In this document: in pieces, positions 52,751 to 62,041 of the stretch | Numbering within the stretch: the first letter of the stretch is position 1 | How the letters are laid out: each line of letters opens with the position of its first letter | Source: an uncultured Pseudomonadota bacterium | GTDB taxonomy: Bacteria > Pseudomonadota > Alphaproteobacteria > UBA9219 | Direction: 5' to 3' | NCBI GenBank assembly: GCA_903919315.1 | Contig: CAIXHP010000005.1 | Coordinates: 1-63,683 of the forward strand | DNA length: 63,683 nucleotides | The notes under the pieces: generated by a model | What the model saw: the letters and a program-made list of their open reading frames with translations, nothing else | Database searches by the model: none | Told to the model about the DNA's origin: nothing | Made by a program: the position numbers and the translations under genes

Positions 52751-53445
52751 GCGATTTTGTCTTTCCTCGCGTGGTGATTTTCGATTGGGACAATACGCTG
52801 GTGGACAGCTATCCGGCGATCGCCGAGTCGATCAATGTGACCCGCGCCGCCTTTGGGTTGGAGACATGGACTGTGGAGGAGGCCAAGGTGCGGTGCGCGC
52901 GGGCTTTGACCGACAGTTTTCCGGAATGGTTCGGCGCGGACTGGGAGCGGGCGCGCGACATTTACAGGGGCCATTTTTCGACGATCCACCTTGATCGGCT
53001 TGTGGCTTTGGACGGCGCAGAGGCGCTTTTGCGTTTTTTGAAGGAACGCGCGACACCGTGTTTTGTCGTCAGCAACAAGCGGGGCGATTTCCTGCGCAGC
53101 GAGGTTCACGCGTTGGGCTGGGATGCGTTGTTCGTCCATGTCGTCGGCGCGGAAGAGACGCCGCATCCCAAGCCTCACCGTGATCCGGTCGATCTGGCGC
53201 TGGGGCGCGGGGGGCTGAAGGCCGACGATCCGGCCATCTGGTTCGTTGGCGATACGTCTGTCGATGTCGAATGCGCCCGCAACAGCGGTTGCACGCCGGT
53301 TTTGGTGCATAATGAGGCCGAAGCGGCGCGCCTCGGCGTTGCGTTGGCGTTTTCCGATTGTCACGCGCTGCGAACATTGCTTTATAATCAAGGCGATAGG
53401 GGCGAGCCTCTGTTCTTCGGGGACAAGGCGGCCCGCAGGGATTAG
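52747..53445 (+). CDS. HAD-superfamily phosphatase (phosphoglycolate-phosphatase-like)
   Basis: The product is 232 aa. HAD motif I is [13 protein letters not shown], motif II is the Ser in CFVVSNKRG, the lysine is in [10 protein letters not shown], and the acidic motif IV is [11 protein letters not shown]. The helical cap lies between motifs I and II. It belongs to the Gph-like group, but the substrate is not certain: motif I has Trp between the two aspartates where DxD enzymes usually have a small or hydrophobic residue. It overlaps the COQ10-like gene by 4 bases and lies 49 bases before hfq. Confidence 0.88.
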   Translation: MSDFVFPRVVIFDWDNTLVDSYPAIAESINVTRAAFGLETWTVEEAKVRCARALTDSFPEWFGADWERARDIYRGHFSTIHLDRLVALDGAEALLRFLKERATPCFVVSNKRGDFLRSEVHALGWDALFVHVVGAEETPHPKPHRDPVDLALGRGGLKADDPAIWFVGDTSVDVECARNSGCTPVLVHNEAEAARLGVALAFSDCHALRTLLYNQGDRGEPLFFGDKAARRD

Positions 53446-53494
53446 CCTGTGGGGACGCACGGTTGTTTTCAACGGATCAAGGCAAGGGGGCGCT

Positions 53495-53740
53495 ATGACG
53501 GAAGCACGGCAGAATGTTCAGGATGTCTTCTTGAACCATTTGCGCAAGCACAAGGTGCCGACCACGCTTTTTCTTATGAACGGCGTGAAGCTGCAGGGCA
53601 TCGTCACTTGGTATGACAATTTTTCGATTTTGCTGCGCCGCGAGTCCCACGCGCAGCTGGTGTACAAGCACGCCATTTCCACCGTGATGCCCAACGAGTC
53701 GGTGCAATTGTTCGAGGAAGCGGGCGAACGTGCCGAATAA
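53495..53740 (+). CDS. hfq: RNA chaperone Hfq
   Basis: The product is 81 aa. The Sm1 motif is [20 protein letters not shown] and [17 protein letters not shown], and Sm2 is the YKHAIST segment with the conserved KHA. The C-terminal tail is short, as usual in Alphaproteobacteria. Hfq pairs small RNAs with mRNAs. The next gene, hflX, overlaps it by 11 bases, the common hfq-hflX arrangement. Confidence 0.97.
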   Translation: MTEARQNVQDVFLNHLRKHKVPTTLFLMNGVKLQGIVTWYDNFSILLRRESHAQLVYKHAISTVMPNESVQLFEEAGERAE

Positions 53741-55139
53741 GCGCGAACCTCAACCTGTCGATGCATCGTTGGATGTTGACGGCGTTCGTCACGGCGCGCG
53801 CGCGTTCGTCCTCAAGCCGCTGTTGCGCGGCGACTCTCGCGAGGCTTTGCGTGCGCCGGAGGCGATGCTGGCCGAGGCCGTGGGGCTGGCCGAGGCCATT
53901 GATCTGACCATCGTGGCGGCGGAGGCTTTTAATCTGTCGCATCCCACGCCCGCGACGTTGCTGGGGAGCGGGCAGGCGGAGACTTGGGGCCAGCGCATCG
54001 AGGCCGAGAGCATTCATCTGGTCGTCGTCGATCACACGTTGACTCCGGTGCAGCAGCGCAATTTGGAACGCGCGTGGAAATGCAAGGTCATCGACCGCAC
54101 GGGGCTGATCCTTGAGATTTTCGGCGCGCGCGCTCGTACGCGTGAGGGGCAGTTGCAGGTGGAATTGGCGGCGCTCAATTACCAGAAATCGCGGCTGGTG
54201 CGTTCGTGGACTCATCTTGAGCGGCAGCGCGGCGGCTTTGGCTTTCTGGGCGGGCCGGGCGAGTCGCAGCTGGAGCTTGATCGGCGCTTGATCACCAGCC
54301 GCATCGCCAAGCTTCGTTATGAACTGGATCAGGTGCGCCGGACGCGCGGGCTGCAACGTGACGCGCGCCAGCGGGCCGAGCATCCGACGGTGGCCTTGGT
54401 CGGTTATACCAACGCGGGCAAGTCGACGCTGTTCAATCGTTTGACGGGTTCCGAGGTTCTGGCGAAGGACATGCTGTTCGCCACGCTCGACCCCAGCATG
54501 CGGGGGGTGACGTTGCCGAGCGGGCGCGAGGTCATTCTGTCCGATACCGTGGGCTTTATCTCCGACCTGCCGACGCATCTGGTCGAGGCGTTTCGCGCCA
54601 CGCTGGAGGAGGTGCAACTGGCCGATGTCATTCTGCATGTCCGCGACGTGGCGCATCCTGAGACGCTGGTGCAGAAGGAGTCGGTGGAGGCCATTCTGGC
54701 CGATCTCGGTATCGAGCATGGCGACGCGCGGCTTATCGAGGTTCTGAACAAGGCGGATTTGTTGCCGGAGGACGAGCGGCAGAGCTTGCGCGATTACGCC
54801 GTTCGCACTTCGTGGGACGCGCAGCATGCTTTGGAGGTCGATGGGGTTAAACAGGCGGCGCGGGGCGGGACGGTGGCCGTGTCGGCGCTGACGGGCGAGG
54901 GCATGCCGGATTTGCTCCGTGTGCTGGACGAGCGTTTGGCTTTGCGGGCGCAGGTTTATGCGATTGACGTGCCGTTGGAAGACGGCGCGGCGCTGTCGTG
55001 GCTCTATGAACACGGCCAAGTGCTGGAGCGTCAGGACAAGAGGGCCGCGATTCGCCTGAAAATCAGCTTGGATGCTGCGGATTTTGGCAGGTTTAACAGC
55101 AGGTTCGTGAGAAAGTCTCATGCAAAAGATCAGCTTTGA
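53730..55139 (+). CDS. hflX: GTPase HflX
   Basis: The product is 469 aa and begins with GTG inside hfq. The N-terminal HflX domain contains the [11 protein letters not shown] stretch, followed by a coiled region and the G domain: [16 protein letters not shown] (G1), [10 protein letters not shown] (G3) and LNKADLL (G4). HflX splits stalled ribosomes. It overlaps the next gene by 20 bases. Confidence 0.96.
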   Translation: MPNKREPQPVDASLDVDGVRHGARAFVLKPLLRGDSREALRAPEAMLAEAVGLAEAIDLTIVAAEAFNLSHPTPATLLGSGQAETWGQRIEAESIHLVVVDHTLTPVQQRNLERAWKCKVIDRTGLILEIFGARARTREGQLQVELAALNYQKSRLVRSWTHLERQRGGFGFLGGPGESQLELDRRLITSRIAKLRYELDQVRRTRGLQRDARQRAEHPTVALVGYTNAGKSTLFNRLTGSEVLAKDMLFATLDPSMRGVTLPSGREVILSDTVGFISDLPTHLVEAFRATLEEVQLADVILHVRDVAHPETLVQKESVEAILADLGIEHGDARLIEVLNKADLLPEDERQSLRDYAVRTSWDAQHALEVDGVKQAARGGTVAVSALTGEGMPDLLRVLDERLALRAQVYAIDVPLEDGAALSWLYEHGQVLERQDKRAAIRLKISLDAADFGRFNSRFVRKSHAKDQL

Positions 55140-55989
55140 TTCGGTCGAGTCGATTATCCGCGAAGTGGCCGAATCGGAGATTCTGCCGCGTTTCCGCCAT
55201 TTGAAGGAGGGTGATGTCGCCTTTAAAATCGGCGACGATCCGGTGACTATTGCCGACAAAGAGGCGGAAAAGGCGCTTTCGGCGCGGCTTACGGCCCTGT
55301 TGCCGGGGTCAAAAGTGCTGGGTGAGGAGGCTTTCGCGGCGAATCGGGGGCTTTTGGAGCTGTTTTCGGGCGAATCACCCGTCTGGATCATCGATCCGAT
55401 TGACGGAACCAAGGCTTTTGTGGCCGGAAAACCGCTCTTTGGCGTTATCGTTGCTCTTGCGCAACAAAATCATACGATTGCAGGATGGCTTTACGATCCC
55501 ACATCAAAAGAGTTCGTGACGGCGGAAAAAGGCGGTGGCGCGTATCATAAAGGGCAGAAACTGCGCGTTTTGACCGCTGAAACCCCCTCAAAACTGGTTG
55601 GAACGGCGGGAAGTCGGCCCCAAGCGGCTTATGACGGGCTTTCAACGGCTCAAAAGCAGGGGCAACCCTGTCTGGAAAATCCGTGGAGCTTTGCCTGTCA
55701 TGAATACGCGCGACTCACCGTGGCCGCGCCGCATTTCGCGCATTCCGGCCCGCAATGGCATTTTCGCGGGACGTTAAGCTATTTTACGCCGTGGGACGAT
55801 GCGGCGGGGGCTTTGATCCATCAGGAAGCGGGCGGTTATTCGGCGCATTGGAACGGCGATCCGATCCGGCCTTCGTCTTATAGGCGCGGTATGATGCTGG
55901 CACCCGATCGGGATAACTGGCTGGCTCTGCGTGACTGGATCCGTTCGTTCTGCCCGGCGCTGGAGGACGAGATCGCGCGGGTGACTTAA
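55120..55989 (+). CDS. Inositol-monophosphatase-family phosphatase
   Basis: The product is 289 aa. The metal-binding motifs are GEEAF, WIIDPIDGTKAFVAG and PWDDAAGALIHQEAGG, and they are complete. Family members hydrolyse inositol phosphates, histidinol phosphate or PAP (CysQ); the sequence alone does not decide. Its start lies 20 bases inside the end of hflX, so it is probably co-translated. It converges on the prepilin-peptidase-like gene with 4 bases overlap. Confidence 0.88.
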   Translation: MQKISFDSVESIIREVAESEILPRFRHLKEGDVAFKIGDDPVTIADKEAEKALSARLTALLPGSKVLGEEAFAANRGLLELFSGESPVWIIDPIDGTKAFVAGKPLFGVIVALAQQNHTIAGWLYDPTSKEFVTAEKGGGAYHKGQKLRVLTAETPSKLVGTAGSRPQAAYDGLSTAQKQGQPCLENPWSFACHEYARLTVAAPHFAHSGPQWHFRGTLSYFTPWDDAAGALIHQEAGGYSAHWNGDPIRPSSYRRGMMLAPDRDNWLALRDWIRSFCPALEDEIARVT

Positions 55990-56381
55990 AGGTCTTTTTG
56001 CCGTTCGATGTTGATGGTCACGAGCGTGACCAGCGCGACGATTCCGATCAATGCCGGGATCAGGGTAGGGCAGAAGCCTAGGGCCAGAAAGGCCACGACC
56101 ACGGCGGCCGTCGTCACCAACTCAATGACCAGATAGCGCGGGCTGATGGTCGCGCGGCAGTGGCGGCATTGGCCGCGTTCGATCAGCCATGACAGGACGG
56201 GCACGAGGTCGCGGGGCTTGAGCGGCGTGTGGCACTGAGGGCATTGCGACGGCGGTTGCACAATCGAAATGCGACGCGGCACGCGGTAGCTCAGCATCGT
56301 CGTGAAGCTGCCTAAAATGAGGCCGATCAGCAGCCCGGCCAGAAGCCGGAACCACATCGTGTCAAAGGGAAACATGTCCAT
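55986..56381 (-). CDS. Truncated prepilin-peptidase-like membrane protein
   Basis: The product is 131 aa. It matches only the N-terminal part of type IV prepilin peptidases: a first membrane segment (LAGLLIGLILGSFTTMLSYR), then the zinc-type CPQCHTPLKPRDLVPVLSWL and RGQCRHCRATISPRYLVIE. Two further hydrophobic segments follow, and the protein then ends. The two catalytic aspartates (IDxxxxxLPD and GxGD) are missing, so it cannot act as the protease. The start overlaps the glycosyltransferase stop (ATGA). The frame is open upstream, but that is the shadow of the glycosyltransferase. It may be a degenerate gene or a stand-alone metal-binding domain. Confidence 0.8.
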   Translation of the reverse strand: MDMFPFDTMWFRLLAGLLIGLILGSFTTMLSYRVPRRISIVQPPSQCPQCHTPLKPRDLVPVLSWLIERGQCRHCRATISPRYLVIELVTTAAVVVAFLALGFCPTLIPALIGIVALVTLVTINIERQKDL

Positions 56382-58033
56382 CAGGTCGCCTCGCGCGCGC
56401 AAACGCCGTGTTTCAACATCCAGCCGACGCAACGCCACAGCCGCGCTCGCCCGCTCGGCGGGGAAGCCGCCAACAGGTCTTGGAGCCGAACGCTTCCGGC
56501 GTTGCGGATGCCTTCGGCCAACGCCCGCAACGATGCGGGGGGCAGGAGCAGTTCGGGGATAAACAGGTTCATATCGTGCTTCAGGATAAGCGAAATCTCT
56601 TCGGCTGTCATCACAACCCGCAGCGTGTCGCCGGGGGCCAGCGTCGCCGCCGGAAAGCCGCCGAATACCGCCCACGGGTTGGGAAAGGCGGGATGCGCGG
56701 CGGGCCAGTTGGGCGGCAGGGCCGGGGCGGGCTTGTCCCGGCGGCGCTGCTCGTTGAGGCTTTGCCATAGGGCCTCGTAGGCCGGGATGATGACGCGCCA
56801 ATCGTAGGTTGCGGCGGCGCGGCGCTGGCCGCTTTGGCCCATGCTTTGGCGCAGCGCGCCGTCGTCGGCCAGCGTCACAAAGGCCGTGGCGGCGGCGTCG
56901 ATGTCGACGGCGGTGGACTGCGCGGCGGCGACCAGATACGCGCCGTAGTTCGGTTCGTTGAAATAATGCGTTGCGAGGGCGTGTCCGGCTTCGGCGGGCG
57001 GGGCGAGGGTGGGGATCAGAAAGCCGTCTTGCCCATGGCGCACGCCTTCGCGGTAACCGTCCCAATCGGTGACGACGGCGGGCAGGCCGCAGGCCATCGC
57101 TTCGATGGGCGTGAGGCCGAAGCTTTCCTGCACATTGTCCACCAGCGAGGTGAACACGTCCGCTCCGGCCCAGAGGCCCTCGGGAAAGCGTGGGTCGTCA
57201 TGGAGGACAAAGTCGCAGCGCACGGTTTGGCACACGTCTTGCGCCAGCGCGCGAAAGCGCGGCTCCATATCGGCCTGCGGCTTGAAATAGCCGTGGAGGA
57301 CGAGGCGCAGCTTGCGTTTCGTCCGCTGCGCCGCGCGTTCGGCGGCCAGCAGCAGGGGCAGGGGGTGGGCTTTGGTGGCAAAGCTCAGGCGGCCGGTGAA
57401 CAGGATGACGATTTCGTCGTCCGCGACGTTCAGGGCTTGGCGTTGCGCGTGGCGTTTTTCCGGCGTGGCGCGCGCGGCGAATTTCGCCGTGTCGATGCCG
57501 AGCGGAATCACCGGCGTTTGCACCGGACAATGGAACGCGCCGCCGAAACGGTGGTTCAGGTAATCGGCGTGGATGTCCCACAGATTCCGTACCGCGTCGC
57601 GGATGGCGGCGGACGGGCAGATCAGCGCGTCGGTGGAATCCGTCGGCGCGAGGCACAGTTCCGTCACGGCGCGGGAGACTTGCTCGCCGCTCAGGCTGTG
57701 GACGAGGCCGCAGGCGACGTAGCCGCGTCCGTCCAACTGCTGCCGCCGCCAGACCGCTTCGGCCAGCGCGGGGTCGGGGCGGAAGAGGCAGGTGATGTCC
57801 TTTAGGTTGTGTTCGGGCGTGCGGGGGTCGAGGCCTATGGTTCGCGCGCGGTCGATTCCGGCGGCGGCGGCCACGTCTTGAAAATGCGCAAAGCTGGGAA
57901 GGTTGGCGGGGCGGCAGATGAAGGTCTGCGCGGTGCCATGGCGGAACCATGCCTTCAACAGATCATCGACCGCGACGCTGATGCCCAGCGCTTCGGGCGC
58001 GGTGGCGTGGAGGTAGTCGAGCGCGACGGTCAT
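56381..58033 (-). CDS. Glycosyltransferase, GT4 family
   Basis: The product is 550 aa, longer than usual GT4 enzymes. The GT-B fold is visible: an N-terminal Rossmann part, the linker FTGRLSFATKAHPLPLLLAA opening the second domain, and the nucleotide-sugar site ESFGLTPIEAMACGLPAVVT with the conserved glutamates. The last ~170 residues are an extra helical region. The substrate is not evident. It overlaps the prepilin-peptidase-like gene and is separated from the heptose gene hldE by an R3 repeat. Confidence 0.88.
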   Translation of the reverse strand: MTVALDYLHATAPEALGISVAVDDLLKAWFRHGTAQTFICRPANLPSFAHFQDVAAAAGIDRARTIGLDPRTPEHNLKDITCLFRPDPALAEAVWRRQQLDGRGYVACGLVHSLSGEQVSRAVTELCLAPTDSTDALICPSAAIRDAVRNLWDIHADYLNHRFGGAFHCPVQTPVIPLGIDTAKFAARATPEKRHAQRQALNVADDEIVILFTGRLSFATKAHPLPLLLAAERAAQRTKRKLRLVLHGYFKPQADMEPRFRALAQDVCQTVRCDFVLHDDPRFPEGLWAGADVFTSLVDNVQESFGLTPIEAMACGLPAVVTDWDGYREGVRHGQDGFLIPTLAPPAEAGHALATHYFNEPNYGAYLVAAAQSTAVDIDAAATAFVTLADDGALRQSMGQSGQRRAAATYDWRVIIPAYEALWQSLNEQRRRDKPAPALPPNWPAAHPAFPNPWAVFGGFPAATLAPGDTLRVVMTAEEISLILKHDMNLFIPELLLPPASLRALAEGIRNAGSVRLQDLLAASPPSGRARLWRCVGWMLKHGVCAREAT

Positions 58034-58065
58034 GCTGCGTAAATCCCCGTCGGCACTCTCCCTGC

Positions 58066-58179
58066 GTCATCCCCGCGAAGGCGGGGATCCATCTCGGAAC
58101 GTTGCCGTTTGCCCTGTTGGTTCAGATCGTTCGTCGATGTCTTCGACGGGTGATGGATCCCCGCCTTCGCGGGGATGAC
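58066..58179. repeat. R3 element: perfect 28-bp inverted repeat
   Basis: 58066-58093 and 58152-58179 are exact inverted copies, each itself a hairpin (CCCCGC-GAAG-GCGGGG type), with 58 bases between. Confidence 0.92.
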
Positions 58180-58213
58180 TCGTTGGGGTGGGGCGGCGTT
58201 TTGGAACATCGCC

Positions 58214-59671
58214 TTATGTCCTCAGTTTCGCGATGGTGGCCGTGGTGCTTTGGCCTTCGACCAGTTGGGCGAGGAGGACTTTGCCGCCCCAGCCTTGCAC
58301 GAGGTCGGCACCGACCACTTGCTCGACGGTGTAATCCGCGCCCTTGACCAAGACATCGGGGCGAATGGCTTTCAGGGCTTCGATGGGCGTGTCCTCGGTG
58401 AAGATCACGACACCGTCGACATCGGCGAGCGAGGCGAGCACGGCGGCGCGGGCGTTTTCGTTTTGCACCGGACGGCTTTCGCCTTTCAGACGTTTGACCG
58501 AGGCATCGCTGTTCAAGCCGATGATCAAACGGTCGCAGGCGGCGCGGGATTGCCGGATCAAGGACAAATGCCCCGGATGGAGCAGGTCAAAGCATCCGTT
58601 GGTAAAGCCGACTTTGAGGCCTTGCTTGCGCCAGCGGGCGACGGTGTCGGCGGTTTGCGCCAGCGTGGCGATTTTTTCTTCGCTCTGGCGGGCCTGATCG
58701 TGAACCAGTTCGAGGGCTAGTTCGCCGCGCGTGATGGTCGAGGTGCCGACCTTGCCGACGACGATGGAGCCGGCGATGTTCGCGAGCGCTGCGCTGTCGG
58801 CGGGGGACAGCCCGCCCGCCAGAGCCAGCGCCATCGTCGCCACCACCGTATCGCCCGCGCCGGAGACATCGTAAACTTCGCGCGCCGTGGTGTGGCTGTG
58901 CTGCGCGGGCTCGTCGCGCATCACGAGGCAAACGCCGTCGCCGCCCAATTTGGCCAGTATGCCTTGCAGATCATGCGCGGCGATGAGGCTGCGCGCTGCT
59001 TTTTCCGCGTCTTCCACCGTGCGGATCGGGAGGCCGGTGGCTTCGGCCAGTTCGCGCCGATTGGGGGTCAGCATGGACGCGCCGCGATAACGTGAAAAAT
59101 CGCGGCCCTTGGGGTCGATCAGGACGCGGCGGTTTTTGTCGCGGCCTAGCTTGATGATTTCGGCCACCACCGTGTCGGTGAGAACGCCTTTGGCGTAGTC
59201 GGACAGGATCACGATGTCGCAGCTGTCGATGGACTCGCGCACGCGCTGCAAGACCTGCTGTTCCATGGCGGCGGACAGGGGGGCGCTTACTTCGTAATCG
59301 GCGCGGAGCAATTGCTGGCCGTTGGCGACATAGCGCGTCTTTAGCGTCGTGGGGCGGGTGGCATCGGTCAAGAGATGGGCTTGCGCGTGCGGCAGCGCCG
59401 ACAGCAACTGCGCGAGGTCTTGGCCGGGTTGATCCGTTCCGACGACACCGACCATATCGACTTTGCCGTCCAGCGCCGCAAGGTTGCGCACGACGTTGCC
59501 CGCGCCGCCCAGCGTCATCGTTTCGCGCTGGGTGTGGAGGACGGGGATGGGAGCTTCGGGCGATATGCGGTCCACCGATCCGTAGACAAAGCGATCCAAC
59601 ATCACATCGCCGACGCACAACACGCGGTGGCCAGCCAGTTTTTCGAGGAGCGGGAGGAGGTGGGCGTACAT
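58214..59671 (-). CDS. hldE: Bifunctional heptose-7-phosphate kinase / heptose-1-phosphate adenylyltransferase
   Basis: The product is 485 aa. Residues 1-330 are the PfkB-type kinase: GDVMLDRFVYGSVDRISPEA, TLGGAGNVVRNLAAL, and VSGAGDTVVATMALALAGG with the catalytic Asp. Residues ~345-485 form the nucleotidyltransferase with GFTNGCFDLLHPGHLSLI (HxGH). The enzyme makes ADP-heptose for the LPS inner core. hldD, on the same strand upstream, carries out the next step. Confidence 0.95.
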   Translation of the reverse strand: MYAHLLPLLEKLAGHRVLCVGDVMLDRFVYGSVDRISPEAPIPVLHTQRETMTLGGAGNVVRNLAALDGKVDMVGVVGTDQPGQDLAQLLSALPHAQAHLLTDATRPTTLKTRYVANGQQLLRADYEVSAPLSAAMEQQVLQRVRESIDSCDIVILSDYAKGVLTDTVVAEIIKLGRDKNRRVLIDPKGRDFSRYRGASMLTPNRRELAEATGLPIRTVEDAEKAARSLIAAHDLQGILAKLGGDGVCLVMRDEPAQHSHTTAREVYDVSGAGDTVVATMALALAGGLSPADSAALANIAGSIVVGKVGTSTITRGELALELVHDQARQSEEKIATLAQTADTVARWRKQGLKVGFTNGCFDLLHPGHLSLIRQSRAACDRLIIGLNSDASVKRLKGESRPVQNENARAAVLASLADVDGVVIFTEDTPIEALKAIRPDVLVKGADYTVEQVVGADLVQGWGGKVLLAQLVEGQSTTATIAKLRT

Positions 59672-59705
59672 GGTGGCCTCAAGGGGTCGTCAGAGGGAGA
59701 AAACA

Positions 59706-59792
59706 ATGGGACACCCGCCTTCGCGGGTGTGACGGCGTGGGGGAATGGGGGTGAAAACACCATCGTCATGCCCGCGCAGGCGGGCATCCCAT
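59706..59792. repeat. R3 element, imperfect copy between hldE and hldD
   Basis: The arms are ATGGGACACCCGCCTTCGCG (59706 on) and CGTCATGCCCGCGCAGGCGG (59764 on). Each keeps a perfect hairpin (ACACCCGC/GCGGGTGT and ATGCCCGC/GCGGGCAT) though their sequences differ. Confidence 0.88.
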
Positions 59793-59808
59793 TTTATTCT
59801 TTGCGCCA

Positions 59809-60792
59809 TCATACATACCTGTCTGGCGTTGCCAGATAGTTTTGCACATATTGCCGCACGCCTTCTTCCAGCGACGTGAAAGGCGCGGTGTAACCGGCGG
59901 CGCAGAGTTTGTTCATGTCGGCTTCGGTGAAATACTGGTATTTTTCCCGCAGTTGCTCCGGCATGTCGCGGTAGGTGATCATCGGCGTTTTGCCTGCCGC
60001 CTGATACACTGCCGCTGCCAGATCGGCGAAGCTGCGCGCCTTGCCGGTGCCGAGATTGTACAGGCCGTTGATCTTGGGGTGGTCGAGCAGCCACAGCATG
60101 ACGTTCACCACGTCGCCGACCCAGATAAAGTCGCGCAACTGGCCGCCGTCCTTGTAGTTCGGATTGTGGGATTTGAAGAGGGCGAAGGGTTCGTCGCGCT
60201 GCGCGAAGGGGAAGACTTGCTCTACCACCGAGCGCATGGAGCCTTTGTGGTATTCGTTGGGGCCATAGACGTTGAAGAATTTGAGGCCGACGTTTTGCGT
60301 CGGGCCCGGGCCGCCCCGGCTCTTTTGGCGGATGTTCCAACGGTCGAACAGGTGTTTGCTCCAGCCGTAGGCGTTGAGGGGGTGGAGCTTGGCCAGACCT
60401 TCGAGGCTTTCGTCGTCTTTGAACCCTGCCGTGCCGTCGCCGTAGGTCGCCGCCGAGGAGGCGTAGACCAAGCGCACGTCGTTGTCCTTGCACCACAGCC
60501 ACAGCATCCGGCTCAGGCGAAAGTTGGTGTCGATGATCAGGTCGGCGTCGGGTTCCGTGGTCGAGGAAATCGCGCCCATGTGAAAGATGATCTCGATATC
60601 GCCGCCGTGGTCGTCGAGAAAGCCGGACAACTGTTCGGGCGCGACGATCATTTCCAATTCGCGCTTGGCGAGGTTGCGCCATTTGTCGTCGGTGCCCAGC
60701 CAATCGCACACCGCCACGCGCTCGCCGCGCGCGTCCAGCGCCGCGACAAGATTGGAACCGATAAATCCGGCGCCGCCGGTGACTAGGATCAT
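59809..60792 (-). CDS. hldD: ADP-L-glycero-D-manno-heptose 6-epimerase
   Basis: The product is 327 aa from MILVTGGAGFIGSNLVAAL; the frame is open upstream through an R1 repeat, but that is not part of the protein. NAD(P) is bound by GGAGFIGS, the catalytic Ser/Tyr/Lys are in VYASSAATYGDG and LNAYGWSKHLFD, and FNVYGPNEYHKGSMRSV is the family signature. It converts the heptose to its L-glycero form for LPS. Confidence 0.95.
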   Translation of the reverse strand: MILVTGGAGFIGSNLVAALDARGERVAVCDWLGTDDKWRNLAKRELEMIVAPEQLSGFLDDHGGDIEIIFHMGAISSTTEPDADLIIDTNFRLSRMLWLWCKDNDVRLVYASSAATYGDGTAGFKDDESLEGLAKLHPLNAYGWSKHLFDRWNIRQKSRGGPGPTQNVGLKFFNVYGPNEYHKGSMRSVVEQVFPFAQRDEPFALFKSHNPNYKDGGQLRDFIWVGDVVNVMLWLLDHPKINGLYNLGTGKARSFADLAAAVYQAAGKTPMITYRDMPEQLREKYQYFTEADMNKLCAAGYTAPFTSLEEGVRQYVQNYLATPDRYV

Positions 60793-60831
60793 GGGGATCT
60801 GGGGGCTGGGGGTTAGGGGTTGCGCGAACAA

Positions 60832-60976
60832 CGTCATTCCGGAAAATTTTCTCTCCGCCCCCTTTGGCGGAGGGAAAATTTGTCCGGAACCCCGTCGCAT
60901 GATCGGCAAGAACGTTCTTTCCGATTCTTCCACGAGGTTCCAGACAAACCCGCTTCGCGGATTTTCCGGAATGACG
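60832..60976. repeat. R1 three-hairpin palindromic element, copy C
   Basis: The ends are CGTCATTCCGGA and its complement. The three inner stems are AATTTTC-CTCCGCC type, GGAACCCCGT with ACGAGGTTCC, and CCCGC-TTCG-CGG. It lies between the divergent hldD and fabD genes, without a GIY-YIG gene beside it. Confidence 0.9.
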
Positions 60977-61093
60977 TTTCTTGTGTTGTCGTTTCTTGCT
61001 TTGCCGTTCCGGCGGACATTAAACAGGCTTGACGTTGGCTTTACAAGAAGGTTGAGTCCGGCGGTCTTCAACCTTTGAGGTTTGATCTCGCTC

Positions 61094-62038
61094 ATGAAAC
61101 GCGCTCTGATTTTTCCCGGCCAAGGCAGCCAGTCTGTTGGTATGGGCAAGGCCCTGCACGACGCCTTTACCGAAGCCCGCGAGGTGTTTCAGGAGGTTGA
61201 CGATGCCTTGAGCCAAAAACTGTCGCTGATGATGTTCGAAGGCTCGGCGGAGGATTTGAAGCTGACCGAAAACGCCCAGCCTGCCTTGATGGCGGCCAGC
61301 ATGGCGGTGGTGCGGGTGCTGGATCGGCAGGGGAACTTTCGTTTGCCGGAGGCGGCCAGCTTTGTCGCGGGGCATAGCCTCGGCGAATACGCGGCTCTGT
61401 GCGCGGCGGGGACGTTCACGTTGGGCGATACGGCACGACTGCTGCGGCTGCGCGGTCAGGCGATGCAGCGGGCGGTGCCGGTGGGCATCGGCGCGATGGC
61501 GGCTTTGATCGGCGTGGACATGAAGGACGCGGCGGACATCGCGGCGGCTGCGGCGCAGGGCGAGGTTTGCGCGGCCGCCAACGACAACGCGCCGGGGCAG
61601 GTGGTGATCAGCGGCCATGTCGCCGCCGTGGATCGCGCGATGGCGATCGCGGCGGAGCGCGGGTTCAAGCGCAGCTTGAAGCTGCCCGTCAGCGCGCCGT
61701 TCCATTGTTCCCTGATGCAACCGGCGGCGGACGCGATGCGCGAGGCTTTGGCCAAAGTCGCGCTTTCGGCTCCTTGCGTTCCGGTCGTGGCCAACGTCAC
61801 GGCCGAAGCGACCGACGAGGCGGCCACCATCCGCGATCTGCTGGTGCGGCAGGTCACCGGCTCCGTCCGTTGGCGCGAATCCGTGCTGTATATGAAGGCG
61901 CAGGGTGTCGAGCAACTGGTGGAATGCGGCGCGGGCACCGTTCTCGCAGGCCTCGCCAAACGCATCGACAAGGAACTGCCCGCCGTGTCGTTGCAAGGGC
62001 CGGAGGACATTGAGGCGTTTTTGAAGACGGCGCGTTAG
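61094..62038 (+). CDS. fabD: Malonyl-CoA:ACP transacylase
   Basis: The product is 314 aa. It opens with ALIFPGQGSQSVGMGKAL; the nucleophile motif is AGHSLGEYAAL, and the catalytic His is in APFHCSLM. It loads malonyl groups onto acyl carrier protein. The ATG at 61094 is preferred over an in-frame TTG four codons earlier. fabG usually follows directly; here an orphan gene on the other strand lies between them, 3 bases after the fabD stop. Confidence 0.96.
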   Translation: MKRALIFPGQGSQSVGMGKALHDAFTEAREVFQEVDDALSQKLSLMMFEGSAEDLKLTENAQPALMAASMAVVRVLDRQGNFRLPEAASFVAGHSLGEYAALCAAGTFTLGDTARLLRLRGQAMQRAVPVGIGAMAALIGVDMKDAADIAAAAAQGEVCAAANDNAPGQVVISGHVAAVDRAMAIAAERGFKRSLKLPVSAPFHCSLMQPAADAMREALAKVALSAPCVPVVANVTAEATDEAATIRDLLVRQVTGSVRWRESVLYMKAQGVEQLVECGAGTVLAGLAKRIDKELPAVSLQGPEDIEAFLKTAR

Positions 62039-62041
62039 GGG

